Shown here piece after piece: positions 16,811-26,055 of a DNA stretch of 35,387 nucleotides (position 1 is its first letter; each line of letters opens with the position of its first letter). The notes under the pieces are model-generated. The model had not been told where the DNA came from and ran no database searches. It saw only the letters and a list, made by a program, of their open reading frames with translations. The translations under genes were made by a program, and so were the position numbers. This stretch comes from Deltaproteobacteria bacterium (lineage in GTDB: Bacteria; JAMCPX01): positions 2,063 through 37,449 of the forward strand of contig JAMCVD010000109.1 of assembly GCA_023381995.1 (NCBI GenBank), given 5' to 3'.

Positions 16811-19132
16811 ATGGAGCTGAGGAAGAAGGCATTGCTTCTCGCATGCGCAGCGGTCGTCTCGGTCGCGGGCTGCTCCCGCAGCCAGTCGGCCGGGCCGTCA
16901 TTGCCGCTCCGGTTCGACAGGTACGGCGGCCTGAGCAGTGTGTCCGGGCACAACACATCCGGCTTTTTCAGGACGGAGCTCATAGACAGAAGGTGGGTGT
17001 TCGTCGATCCCGACAACCATGCGTTCCTTTCCCTGGGAGCAAACCATGTCAGCTTTTCGGCAGACGACGTGCCGTTGTTCGGCTTTTCGGAGTACAACCA
17101 TAACCTGCTGTCGCTTTTCCCATCGAGCTTCCCGCAGTACGCACTGCAGCAGTGGACACAGGACGTCATGGACAGGTATGCGGAGATCGGCTTTAACACG
17201 CTCGGCAACTGGTCCGAGGACGGACTCACCGTTTTTCACGACTCCATACCGTACACGTTCACCATGGGCTTCGTGGGCGCGGTGGAAGGCGGGTTCGGCC
17301 CCAACGACTGCCCCGCGGCAAGCCATGGCTTTTCCTCGGACTTCCCGGACGTGTTCGATCCGAGGTTCAGGCAGGACGCCTATGCCTATGCACGGGAGGC
17401 CATCGGCCAGGGCACGGTTGCGGACCCGTGGCTCATCGGGTATTTCATCGACAACGAGCTGTCGTGGTTCGGCGGCGCGCAGCTCATCTATAACCCAGGC
17501 TACACCCTTGCGGACGACTACATCGGGTTGCCCTCCACGTACGCGGGCAAGCAGTACTGGGTAAACATCTTCCTGCAGAAGGAACGGGGCTACAGCCTCG
17601 ACAGACTGGACCAGCTCTACGGGACGTCCTTTACGAGCTGGACGCAGGTCCTCGATACGACGAAGCTGCCGAACAGCGCCCAGTACCCGCAGATACAGGC
17701 GGACAAGCAGGCCTTCCTCTACGATATAGCAAGTACGTACTTCTCGGTCACGGACGGCGCGCTGAAATCTGTTGATCCGAACCACCTGGACCTCTGTGCA
17801 CGGTTCGCATCGGATGCGCCGGACCAGGTCATTGTAGCGGCATCGCAGTACTGCGATGCGATCAGCGTCAACGACTACTACGCGCTCGATAACGTTACGT
17901 CCAACCAGATACTCGGGGACCCCGTGAAGAGATGGACCCGGTTTTTTACGTTGAGCATGACGGACAATACATATGGTAAGCCCTTTATCCAATCGGAGTT
18001 CGGCACAAGGGGAGACGATGCTGGCCTACCGGACACACGGGGCGCTGGCTGGAGCGTGAGGACCCAGAACGACAGAGTTCAGTTCTACGACGACGACCTG
18101 CAGAGGCTGCTCGGAATACAGGTCAGGGGCATCACATTTATGGCGGGCTTCCACTGGTTCGAATGGACGGACGAGCCGGCGACGGGCAGGTTCGACGGCG
18201 AAAACAGCAACTACGGGCTGGTCGACATAAAGGATGAGGCCTACACCACGGTGTTCGACGGCATGGCGAACACCGTAAAGTCGCTGATGTACGGGCTCGA
18301 TCGGGAAACGCCCCAGGTGCTGGCACCGCCCGGCTTCATTACCGAGTCGACGCTCTCGGACAATGCCGTGGATCTGAGCTGGGGCCCTGTGCGGGGGGCG
18401 TCCGGCTACCGCGTCATCGTTTCCCCGTTCAGGACCATGCCGGACAGGTTCACCATGGAGATCGACGATGTCGTCACGACTCACTGTACGCTCCCATCCC
18501 CCCTACCGCAGGGCACGTGGTGGTTCGGTGTCCAGGCCGTGGGACAGGGGAACGTTCGGAGCGACGTCAGCACGCTGTCGGACTTTACGATAACCTCATC
18601 CATGAACGACGCACAGTCCTGTATGGACATCGAAGACCCGGGGTGCTTTACGAACGACATACCGGACACATTCCCCGCGCCGGACAATACGCTGGGCAGC
18701 GGCGCTGCCATGCCTGTCACGGCCATACGGAACACCGGCACACAGTCGCTCATGATCGTCTTTACGCTGAACAGCCTTGCACTGCAGTCAGGTTTGCCGC
18801 AGGACGCGACGGTCGCGCTTGGCATGAACCGGCCCCTGCCCTTGAACGGTGCCAGTACGCTCTCTTTCGACGTCTACCCGGAAGTCGTCTACACGCCGTC
18901 CGGCGCGTACAGGAGTGCAACGGACTTCGTACACCTGAGGCTGCTGAGCGGCGGTGCGATCGTGTACGATAGTCCCCTGCCGTCCTCCCTGCCGCCGTAC
19001 TCGTGGTCCACCGTGGGCGTCCCGATCTCGGGCACGGACGTGACGCCGGTGTTCTACATCGACGCCCGTTCTGGCGACATCCCATGGGACCAGCGGATCG
19101 TCTTCTCCATGGACAACATGATCCTAAAATAG
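16811..19132 (+). CDS. Clan GH-A glycosidase, GH50 agarase-like, lipoprotein
   Basis: This 773-residue protein begins with a lipoprotein signal (lipobox SVAGC, Cys21). The catalytic barrel opens with a TELIDRRWVFVDPDNHAFLSLGAN segment, characteristic of GH50 beta-agarase-like enzymes. It has the acid/base in FIDNELSWFGG (E216) and the nucleophile in SEFGTRG (E396). A fibronectin type III-like domain follows at about 505-600. A C-terminal beta-rich, carbohydrate-binding-like module lies at about 620-773. AAGGGGG precedes the ATG. It is divergent from the GH2-like lipoprotein. The substrate may be a galactan-type or self-made exopolysaccharide; agarase activity is not established. Confidence 0.78.
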   Translation: MELRKKALLLACAAVVSVAGCSRSQSAGPSLPLRFDRYGGLSSVSGHNTSGFFRTELIDRRWVFVDPDNHAFLSLGANHVSFSADDVPLFGFSEYNHNLLSLFPSSFPQYALQQWTQDVMDRYAEIGFNTLGNWSEDGLTVFHDSIPYTFTMGFVGAVEGGFGPNDCPAASHGFSSDFPDVFDPRFRQDAYAYAREAIGQGTVADPWLIGYFIDNELSWFGGAQLIYNPGYTLADDYIGLPSTYAGKQYWVNIFLQKERGYSLDRLDQLYGTSFTSWTQVLDTTKLPNSAQYPQIQADKQAFLYDIASTYFSVTDGALKSVDPNHLDLCARFASDAPDQVIVAASQYCDAISVNDYYALDNVTSNQILGDPVKRWTRFFTLSMTDNTYGKPFIQSEFGTRGDDAGLPDTRGAGWSVRTQNDRVQFYDDDLQRLLGIQVRGITFMAGFHWFEWTDEPATGRFDGENSNYGLVDIKDEAYTTVFDGMANTVKSLMYGLDRETPQVLAPPGFITESTLSDNAVDLSWGPVRGASGYRVIVSPFRTMPDRFTMEIDDVVTTHCTLPSPLPQGTWWFGVQAVGQGNVRSDVSTLSDFTITSSMNDAQSCMDIEDPGCFTNDIPDTFPAPDNTLGSGAAMPVTAIRNTGTQSLMIVFTLNSLALQSGLPQDATVALGMNRPLPLNGASTLSFDVYPEVVYTPSGAYRSATDFVHLRLLSGGAIVYDSPLPSSLPPYSWSTVGVPISGTDVTPVFYIDARSGDIPWDQRIVFSMDNMILK

Positions 19133-19209
19133 GCTCGTATCAAAAAAGTGATCATGGAGCGAACGCGGCAAGGGGGGGAAAGCTTTATTCGCCTTTCCGC
19201 CGTGTCTGC

Positions 19210-19237
19210 TTGACATACCGCTCGCTTATCATCTAAA
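19210..19237 (+). promoter_or_regulatory. Candidate promoter of ileS-lspA
   Basis: TTGACA (19210-19215) is spaced 16 nt from TCTAAA (19232-19237, 4/6 match). Initiation would fall about seven bases before the ileS ATG, which has no Shine-Dalgarno sequence, so the message may be nearly leaderless. Confidence 0.42.
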
Positions 19238-19250
19238 CATTGTTGCTATC

Positions 19251-22007
19251 ATGGACTATAAAGACACATTGAACCTGCCGCGCACGGACTTCCCCATGAA
19301 GGCGGACCTGCCCAGGCGCGAGCCAGATATGCTCAGATTCTGGCAGGACAGGCGCATCTACGAAAAGATCGTGGCGAAGAACGGCGCGGGAGAGACATTC
19401 ATGCTCCACGACGGCCCCCCGTACGCAAACGGACACATCCATATCGGTCATGCCCTCAACAAGATCCTCAAGGATATGCTGATCAAGGTCAAAGCGATGC
19501 ACGGCTACAGGGCCGAGTACGTGCCCGGGTGGGACTGCCACGGCCTTCCCATAGAGCACAACGTCGACAGGTCGCTCGGGCCCGGAAAACAGGGTATGTC
19601 AAAGATCGAGATACGGAAGGCATGCCGCCAGTTCGCGCAGCAGTTCGTGGACATACAGCGCCAGGAGTTCATGCGGCTCGGGGTGCTCGGCAGATGGGAG
19701 CAGCCATACCTTACCATGAACTACGGCTACGAGGCGGCCATCGTCGAAGAGCTCTCGAAGATCATGCGCAACGGCTATGTGTACAAAGGCAAGAAGCCCG
19801 TTTACTGGTGCGCACACTGCGTCACCGCCCTCGCGGAGGCGGAGGTAGAATACGAGGACCACGTCTCGCCGTCCGTGTATGTACGGTTCAGGGTAAAGGA
19901 CGACAAAAAAAAGTTGCCGGCATCATTAAAAGGTAAAAATGCTTATTTTGTAATATGGACGACGACCCCATGGACGCTGCCGGCAAACCTTGCTATTACC
20001 GTGCACCCGGACCTTGACTATGTAGGGTTTAGGGTCGGAGGGGATGTCTATATCGTATGCGAGGCGCTGCTCGGCAGCCTGAAGGAGCTTATCGAGGGCT
20101 GGCAGCACGGCGAGGCGCTTGCAACCTTTAAAGGGGGCACCCTCGAGGGCATAGTCGCGGCACACCCCTTCTACGATAGGGACTCCGTCGTTACCCTCGG
20201 GGACTATGTCACCACGGACATAGGCACCGGCTGCGTCCACACCGCGCCGGGTCACGGCGCCGAGGACTACCAGACCGGGGAAAGGTACGGACTGGAAGTC
20301 TATGCGCCTGTCGACAGGTACGGCAGGTTCACGCAGGACGTGGGTTTTTTCAACGGCAGGTTCGTGTTCGATGCGGACAGGGAGATAGTAGAGAAGCTCA
20401 AAGAGAACGGTGCGCTTTTGAAGCAGCAGGACTATTCCCATGCATACCCGCACTGCTGGCGGTGCAAGAGGCCCGTTATAACCAGGGCAACGGAGCAGTG
20501 GTTCATCTCTGTCGAGAAGCACGATTTACGGACCAACGCCCTCAAGGCGATCGACGGTGTCAAGTGGATACCCGCATGGGGCAGGGACAGGATAAACGCC
20601 ATGCTCGAGACGAGGCCCGACTGGTGCATATCGCGTCAGCGTGTATGGGGCGTGCCCATACCCGTGTTTGTCTGCAAACAGTGCGGCGAGAGCATCGCAG
20701 ACCCGGACGTGGCCCTGCGCGTGTCCGGGTCGTTTCGGGAAAAGGGCGCGGACGTCTGGTTCGAGAAGCCGGCCGATTACTTCGTGCCTCCGGGCTACGC
20801 GTGTCCGAAGTGCAGGGGAACGGCGTTCGAAAAGGAAGAGAACATCCTCGACGTGTGGTTCGACTCCGGAGTCAGCCACGCCGTGGTACTGAAGCACACG
20901 GACGGCCTTGTCTGGCCCGCGGACCTCTACCTCGAAGGCAGCGACCAGCACAGGGGATGGTTCCAGTCGACCCTGCTTGCGTCCTTGTCGGCCGGACACG
21001 GCGTCCCCTATCGCGCGGTCCTGACGCACGGGTTCGTCGTAGATGAGAAGGGCAGGAAGATGAGCAAGCAGCTCGGCAACGTCGTGGCACCGCAGGAGGT
21101 CATAGACAAATATGGCGCGGACGTGCTCAGGCTCTGGGTGTCTGCTGAGGACTTTCGCGGGGACGTCAGCGTTTCGAGGGATATCCTCGAGCGCCTGAAG
21201 GAGGCGTACCGCAAGATCCGCAACACGATGAAGTTCATACTCGGCAACCTCTACGACTTCGACCCGGGGAAGGACTGGATAGCCTACGGGAGCATGGGGC
21301 CGCTCGAGAAATACATGCTTTTCAGGACAGCCGAGCTCGTGCAGAAAATAGAAAAGGCGTACCAGGACTACAACTTCCATATCGTCTACCATGCGGTGCT
21401 CGATTTCTGCGTTGCGGACCTCAGTTCGTTTTATCTTGATATACTGAAGGACAGGCTGTATGTGTCACGCTCCGACAGCCCGGGCAGGCGGGCCGCACAG
21501 ACCGTCCTCTACGACATCCTCGCCCGCCTCATAGAGATGCTCGCCCCGGTCCTCTCGTTTACGGCGGAGGAGGCCTGGTCGCACTTGCCGGGCACGAAGG
21601 AAGAGAGCGTGTTCCTGTCGAACGGCACGGCACGACGCCCACTCCCGGAAACCGACGCTGTGATATACCGGGACCACGAGAGGCTGAGGCTGATAAGGGA
21701 AGAGGTCAACAGGGCACTGGAGGTCCAGCGTGCGAACAAGAAGATAGGCTCTTCCCTCGAGGCGCTCGTCGTAGTCACGGCGGGCCGGGAAGACCACGGG
21801 CTGCTTCAGAAGTACGAGCCCTCTCTGCCTGAATTGTTTATCGTCTCCCAGGTAGAGCTGAAGGACGGCGGGGAGCCGCTGCGCGTGGAGATACAAAAGG
21901 CCGGGGGCAGAAAGTGCGAGCGGTGCTGGAACTACTCGTCCTCGGTGGGCAGCCACCCGTCCCATCCTGCGCTGTGCGACAGGTGCGTGGAGGCGATACG
22001 CCGGTGA
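19251..22007 (+). CDS. ileS: Isoleucyl-tRNA synthetase
   Basis: This is a full-length (918 aa) class I synthetase. The HIGH motif is at residues 64-67 (PPYANGHIHIGH). The editing (CP1) domain spans about 180-390, with TTTPWTLPANLA and GTGCVHTAPGHGAEDY. The KMSKS equivalent is RKMSKQLGN near 603. A C-terminal zinc site near 889-912 has two Cys pairs (CERC and CDRC). The N-terminus MDYKDTLNLPRTDFPMKADL aligns with the normal start of bacterial IleRS, supporting the ATG at 19251 despite the lack of a ribosome-binding site. It overlaps lspA by four bases, the common ileS-lspA pairing. Confidence 0.97.
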   Translation: MDYKDTLNLPRTDFPMKADLPRREPDMLRFWQDRRIYEKIVAKNGAGETFMLHDGPPYANGHIHIGHALNKILKDMLIKVKAMHGYRAEYVPGWDCHGLPIEHNVDRSLGPGKQGMSKIEIRKACRQFAQQFVDIQRQEFMRLGVLGRWEQPYLTMNYGYEAAIVEELSKIMRNGYVYKGKKPVYWCAHCVTALAEAEVEYEDHVSPSVYVRFRVKDDKKKLPASLKGKNAYFVIWTTTPWTLPANLAITVHPDLDYVGFRVGGDVYIVCEALLGSLKELIEGWQHGEALATFKGGTLEGIVAAHPFYDRDSVVTLGDYVTTDIGTGCVHTAPGHGAEDYQTGERYGLEVYAPVDRYGRFTQDVGFFNGRFVFDADREIVEKLKENGALLKQQDYSHAYPHCWRCKRPVITRATEQWFISVEKHDLRTNALKAIDGVKWIPAWGRDRINAMLETRPDWCISRQRVWGVPIPVFVCKQCGESIADPDVALRVSGSFREKGADVWFEKPADYFVPPGYACPKCRGTAFEKEENILDVWFDSGVSHAVVLKHTDGLVWPADLYLEGSDQHRGWFQSTLLASLSAGHGVPYRAVLTHGFVVDEKGRKMSKQLGNVVAPQEVIDKYGADVLRLWVSAEDFRGDVSVSRDILERLKEAYRKIRNTMKFILGNLYDFDPGKDWIAYGSMGPLEKYMLFRTAELVQKIEKAYQDYNFHIVYHAVLDFCVADLSSFYLDILKDRLYVSRSDSPGRRAAQTVLYDILARLIEMLAPVLSFTAEEAWSHLPGTKEESVFLSNGTARRPLPETDAVIYRDHERLRLIREEVNRALEVQRANKKIGSSLEALVVVTAGREDHGLLQKYEPSLPELFIVSQVELKDGGEPLRVEIQKAGGRKCERCWNYSSSVGSHPSHPALCDRCVEAIRR

Positions 22008-22501
22008 TCCCCTTGAAAGAGAGGCTGCTCTACCTGCTGGCCATCGGGGTGTCCGTGGTTGCGCTCGATCAGATCACAAAACACCTCGTTGTCCACCTCC
22101 TTACGCACAGGGTCGTTGTCATACCGGGCCTGGTCGACCTGGTAACCGTCTATAACAGGGGCATGGCGTTCGGCATGCTGAACGCGGGCCAGTACACCTT
22201 CAGGACGGTGCTGTTGACCGCGCTGAACGGGGTGGTCTTCATCGTGCTGCTTTCGGTTTTTCTGCTCTCGAAGGACGTAGCGCGTCTTACCATGATCTCT
22301 CTGTCCCTGATCATGGGAGGGGCAGCCGGCAACATCATAGACAGGGTCAGGCTCGGATACGTCGTGGACTTTATAGATGCATACGTAAAAGGCGCGCACT
22401 GGCCGGCATTCAACGTCGCAGACAGCGCAATCACGGTCGGCGCAGTCCTGCTTGCGATAGACCTGCTGATATCCGGGAGGGCCAGGAAGGGACAGACATA
22501 A
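22004..22501 (+). CDS. lspA: Lipoprotein signal peptidase II
   Basis: This 165-residue inner-membrane aspartyl protease cleaves lipoprotein signal peptides. Four hydrophobic helices are visible. The conserved motifs are DQITK, the YNRGMAFG loop, GAAGNIIDRVRLGYVVDFID and FNVADSAITVG, with the catalytic Asp residues in VVDF and ADSA. The start is GTG at 22004, overlapping the ileS stop (GTGA), with GGAGGC about 12 nt upstream. At least four proteins in this window carry lipoboxes and would be substrates. Confidence 0.95.
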   Translation: MIPLKERLLYLLAIGVSVVALDQITKHLVVHLLTHRVVVIPGLVDLVTVYNRGMAFGMLNAGQYTFRTVLLTALNGVVFIVLLSVFLLSKDVARLTMISLSLIMGGAAGNIIDRVRLGYVVDFIDAYVKGAHWPAFNVADSAITVGAVLLAIDLLISGRARKGQT

Positions 22502-22508
22502 GAACAGA

Positions 22509-22599
22509 GGAGAGGTGTCCGAGTGGTTTAAGGAGCACGCCTGGAGAGCGTGTTACCGCCCAAAGCGGTACGTGGGTTCGAATCCCACCCTCTCCGCCA
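22509..22599 (+). tRNA. tRNA-Ser(GGA)
   Basis: The acceptor stem GGAGAGG pairs with CCTCTCC, followed by discriminator G and an encoded CCA (22597-22599). The anticodon stem CACGC/GCGTG carries loop CTGGAGA with anticodon GGA. The long variable arm (TTACCGCCCAAAGCGGTA) is typical of class II tRNA-Ser, and the T loop reads GGGTTCGAATCCC. It starts 7 nt after lspA and its 3' end faces the AT-rich island. Confidence 0.96.
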
Positions 22600-22726
22600 T
22601 ACTACGCCCCGCCACTAAACAGCGGGACTTCGTCTGGCATATCTCTCTTTTCCCCAAAATCCCCTTTTTTACAGTCGTGTTCATACTTCAGCGTTATTCC
22701 TCCTACATAAGAGAGATGTAAGGGAG

Positions 22727-22973
22727 TTACTTTCTTTCCTGATTTGTCAAAATGAAAGATTTGACTCCGTTGCAACCTTCCCTGATGGTCTCCCGATACC
22801 CTACGAGGCCAGACTCCCGCTTGCTGGTGTCGTACGGCCTTACCTCCCCTCCGTTTGCCAACTACTTGGAAATTGTATTTCTGCTCATTCCCCCCTTGCC
22901 GGGCTATTGCACTCTTACTGACCCCTAATCTCTTCTTTACTACTATATCCATAGCCTTCTCTCTTCTGACCAT
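22727..22973 (-). pseudogene. Decayed IS21-family IstA N-terminal remnant
   Basis: From the ATG at 22973, preceded by GGGGAGG, the frame reads MVRREKAMDIVVKKRLGVSKSAIAR, a helix-turn-helix start like IS21 IstA. A frameshift then moves the homology to another frame (MSRNTISK, stop, LANGGEVRPYDTSKRESG, then LVGYRETIREGCNGVKSF). This matches the usual IstA register of RNTVRKYL and a YxxYIRER-type segment. With one frameshift, one internal stop and no catalytic domain or IstB, this is a dead fragment. Family assignment is from pattern. The flanking stretch 22600-22726 shows nothing else. Confidence 0.65.
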
Positions 22974-23056
22974 TGAACTACCTCCCCTATAGAAGGTAAT
23001 TTCAGAAGAGTTGCTCTGTTTTCAATGTCGCTTTTCTGATCAGTTTTCACTGTCGT

Positions 23057-23347
23057 CTGACAGAAGCTGCTGAATGGGGCGAATACCAGTCGTCCCGGGG
23101 TGAATGTGTTACGTCTGCCACTACGCTTGTACCTGAATTTTTAGACTATTTACATACAAAAAATATAGGGGTAATAGGATATGGGCTTTATCCAGGCATA
23201 CTTATTATAAGAGGCTGGGATTTTACAGAACCGACTGCGTTTGATGAACCATATACATGTCCTGATTTGCCTTTCCCAAATTTTGATCCTAATGCACAAG
23301 GTATAGGGCAGTTGTTAATAAGCTATTTTTTACAGTACAATAAATAA
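23057..23347 (+). pseudogene. C-terminal stump of a glycoside hydrolase
   Basis: The frame from LTEAAEWGEYQSSRG through LVPEFLDYLHTKNIGVIGYG and LIIRGWDFTEPTAFDEP to a stop at 23345-23347 looks like the last strands of a cellulase-type (GH5-like) TIM barrel. The first Glu of WGEYQ lies where a nucleophile-bearing strand is expected. No start codon or N-terminal domain exists; upstream sequence turns into non-homologous DNA next to the IS21 remnant. Base composition is AT-rich like the next gene. It is probably the remains of a sister of the gene at 23425. Confidence 0.6.
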
Positions 23348-23424
23348 GGGAAGACAATTCGGAACTTTTTATATTGTTAGAGGTTTACTATTATATTATA
23401 ACTTAAGACAGAAGGAGATACTAT

Positions 23425-24876
23425 ATGAAACAAGGGCTGATATTGATGGTAATAATGATCATGTTTGTCAGTTGTGGCAAAAATGGCAGTAGTGCGAATG
23501 TTTCAACCAAGCCTTTAGCGCCCAGTAACCTTACTGCTGTCGTTAATAATAATACCGTTTTACTCACATGGGGTGCTTCTGCTCAAGCAACGGCTTATAA
23601 CATTTATGATTCAACTACATCCAACGGGTCTTATACAAAGATAGATTTTACTACAACAACAGCTTTTACAGTTACAGGATTAGCATATGGCATGACATAT
23701 TATTTTGTAGTAACAGCTTTTAATAACGCAGGAGAGAGCAGCTACTCAAACTCGGTTAGTGCAACGACAACATTAAGTACCACAACCATGCTTTTCGGCG
23801 TAGACATGAATCGTTTCGAGATGTATCCGGAATTGTCATCGCAAGGGATAACCGACACATTCACCGAAACCGAGCAGCTCGGAGTGGATTTTGTAAGGTT
23901 TGGTATAGATTGGCCGACGGTTGAACCGTCACAGGGCAACTGGAATAATAGTTTTTTATCAGCATTATTCAGCACTTTTCAAACATATCACCTACAAATA
24001 CTTGTTGAATTAAGCGGACCGCCGTCATGGGCAAGCTCGAATCCAACTGCAACTGACCCTTACGATTATCCACCTGCCAATTATCAGGACTTTTATACCT
24101 ATGTACAATATGTAGCCAATTACGCACAGCAGCATTATCCCGGTATTGTTATTGCTTATAAGGTACTGAATGAGCCGAGCAACGTTGATTGCACGACAAA
24201 TGGAGGTTTACCGCCGACAGCGTATGCCCATCTCGTTTATGAGGCAAAAAAGGCTGTTGAATCTGTAGCACCTGCTATCCCGGTAATGACGGGAGGCATG
24301 TGGTCAGTGGGCGTTAGTCATACACCGCCGCCGGGGTGCCCAAATGCAATGAGTGTTTATGATTATCAAAATGAATATTTAACGGATTCCACATATCCGG
24401 TGTGGCAGTACATTGATATAGCAAATCTGCACATGGGCGTTATCAATTCGCCGCAAACAGGTATATGGCAGCGGGCTATTAACCAGGTACAGGGGCTCTT
24501 ACAAATGTTTTCACCCTACAATCCCACTATCCCGATATGGGTTGATGAGTTTGCATATTCTTCGCTTGGTCAGGACCAAAATGTACCAGGATATCAATGC
24601 GGTCAAACCGGCAATACACAGGCTTGCGAGCAAATACAGGCAAACTACATAACGGATGCCCTGAATACGCTTATTGGAATACCGCAGGTTAGGGCTGTAT
24701 CATGGACTTACATGGTTGATAATCCCTGTGCCACATCCGGTAATATAGATCTGGGGCTTCTTGCTATTGACAGCCCGAGTGCCGGTTATGATGGTTGTGA
24801 AAATGTGTCTGATGCCGATGTAAGCACTAAACCTGCTTATAATGCTTATCAAAATTTTATTGTATCACATAAATGA
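23425..24876 (+). CDS. Fn3-containing clan GH-A glycosidase, lipoprotein
   Basis: This 483-residue secreted lipoprotein has a lipobox MFVSC (Cys17) after a short hydrophobic signal. A fibronectin type III domain spans about 30-115 (PSNLTAVVNNNTVLLTWGASA to AGESSYSNSVSA). A GH5/GH39-like TIM barrel covers about 120-480. The acid/base is E250 in KVLNEPSN and the nucleophile candidate is E375 in IWVDEFAYSS. GAAGGAG lies 7 nt before the ATG. The gene is AT-rich compared with the lipoprotein glycosidases to the left, suggesting separate acquisition, and it converges on another lipoprotein gene. The substrate is unknown. Confidence 0.8.
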   Translation: MKQGLILMVIMIMFVSCGKNGSSANVSTKPLAPSNLTAVVNNNTVLLTWGASAQATAYNIYDSTTSNGSYTKIDFTTTTAFTVTGLAYGMTYYFVVTAFNNAGESSYSNSVSATTTLSTTTMLFGVDMNRFEMYPELSSQGITDTFTETEQLGVDFVRFGIDWPTVEPSQGNWNNSFLSALFSTFQTYHLQILVELSGPPSWASSNPTATDPYDYPPANYQDFYTYVQYVANYAQQHYPGIVIAYKVLNEPSNVDCTTNGGLPPTAYAHLVYEAKKAVESVAPAIPVMTGGMWSVGVSHTPPPGCPNAMSVYDYQNEYLTDSTYPVWQYIDIANLHMGVINSPQTGIWQRAINQVQGLLQMFSPYNPTIPIWVDEFAYSSLGQDQNVPGYQCGQTGNTQACEQIQANYITDALNTLIGIPQVRAVSWTYMVDNPCATSGNIDLGLLAIDSPSAGYDGCENVSDADVSTKPAYNAYQNFIVSHK

Positions 24877-24938
24877 AGTTATGAGGGTTTACCTTTATCA
24901 ACCTGCTGATATTGGGCAGGCCGTACAAAAGTATTATT

Positions 24939-26006
24939 TCAGAGATTTGTATCCAAGCTTTTTGCAAATGTCTGGATGAGCTGTCTCGTCGATTGTACAT
25001 CTGTTGTTACAGAAAAACTTCCGGGTTTAATGTTTGAAGTGTTCAACCAGGCATAAGGATCGTTTTGGGAGAGTATTTCATCAAGCGAGTATATTTCTAT
25101 ATGTGTTATACCCTGGCCAAGTGCTGCAGATTCGTCATCAAAAAGTTGTGTTGGAGATGTATATCCTTGTATACCACTGAGGGGATCATTGCCGACAACT
25201 CCAAGTGCTATGGCAGCGTTATCACCATATAGGGCATAAGCATCTTTGGCATAACTTGCTACAAGGGAAGGACCGAACCATTTACCGAGTAGCTCTTTAA
25301 AAGAACTTTGATAAACCATAAAGGAGACTTGATCCCACGGTACCCCAAAAACAGGAATATGAAAAAGCACCTGCATGCCGCTGTTTGAATCATACCGGTC
25401 GTCAAGGACAAGCGGATAGGTGACGCATTCAACCTTCCAGCCATTCTTGTGAACGGATTCAACAATCTCTGTAAATCGCTTTAAGGCATACCTGTATGTG
25501 GATGGGCTCATATATGAGATAAGCAGGCTTAAAGCGGAAAATGTATTGCCGGTCTGAGCAATGGTTGTCATACTCACGGTCAAAGAATAAGGAGGCTCAA
25601 GATCAAATATCAACCACCCCGGTTTCACCTTATTGGCGTTTAACCATGTCAAAAGACTATCAACCTCTTGTGAAAAAAGGTCCACGTTATCTTCATTTGG
25701 CCATACGCCGTCAGCTTGTGCAAGCATGGGCCAGAGCCTTAAGCCGACACCGTTTTGTGCTGTTTGATGAATGACATTGAGCAATTCAGAAGACCCGATC
25801 TGTCCCGAGTAAGTACTGCCCGATGGGTATACAGCCAGCAACAGAGAGGTATTCGTTTGTTGTAAAAGCTGGAATGATGATACCGTAAAACTGCCAAATT
25901 CCGAGTAGACACCCTGGGTCCTTGCGGCCATACCACTCCGATGGGTACCACACCCCAATAAAGCGATACCCGAGAGGAAGAATAATGTTATCAAGTTACT
26001 CTTCAT
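24939..26006 (-). CDS. Lipoprotein of unknown function, probable TIM-barrel hydrolase-like
   Basis: This 355-residue protein has a lipoprotein signal (hydrophobic LITLFFLSGIALLGC, Cys19). I do not recognise the family. Alternating strands and helices, VGLRLWPML near 95, the acidic strand end WLIFDLEPPYSL near 150, and WKVECVTYPLVLDD and VSFMVYQSSF further on resemble a (beta/alpha)8 barrel with acidic residues at strand ends, as in putative glycosidases or chitinase-like proteins. THIEIYSLDEIL near the C-terminus would be a late strand. Only a weak AAAGG precedes the ATG. It lies tail-to-tail with the Fn3 glycosidase and ~100 nt from a methyltransferase. Confidence 0.6.
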   Translation of the reverse strand: MKSNLITLFFLSGIALLGCGTHRSGMAARTQGVYSEFGSFTVSSFQLLQQTNTSLLLAVYPSGSTYSGQIGSSELLNVIHQTAQNGVGLRLWPMLAQADGVWPNEDNVDLFSQEVDSLLTWLNANKVKPGWLIFDLEPPYSLTVSMTTIAQTGNTFSALSLLISYMSPSTYRYALKRFTEIVESVHKNGWKVECVTYPLVLDDRYDSNSGMQVLFHIPVFGVPWDQVSFMVYQSSFKELLGKWFGPSLVASYAKDAYALYGDNAAIALGVVGNDPLSGIQGYTSPTQLFDDESAALGQGITHIEIYSLDEILSQNDPYAWLNTSNIKPGSFSVTTDVQSTRQLIQTFAKSLDTNL

Positions 26007-26055
26007 AAACCCGTTTTACCTTTACTCCGCTCGTCTCGGCACTCCGGGGTCCATG

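Noticed and set aside
19144-19162. AAAAAAGTGATCATGGAG after the GH50-like gene as a fourth MITE end
   Set aside because: It resembles the inner part of the terminal repeat, but the outer GGCTCTT end, the rest of the element and a target duplication are absent.
19140-19200. Terminator after the GH50-like gene
   Set aside because: GGGAAAG and CTTTCC can pair, but the stem is short and no U tract follows, so it does not meet the usual pattern.
24880-24930. Hairpin CCTGC/GCAGG between convergent lipoprotein genes
   Set aside because: Only five base pairs and no flanking T run on either strand.
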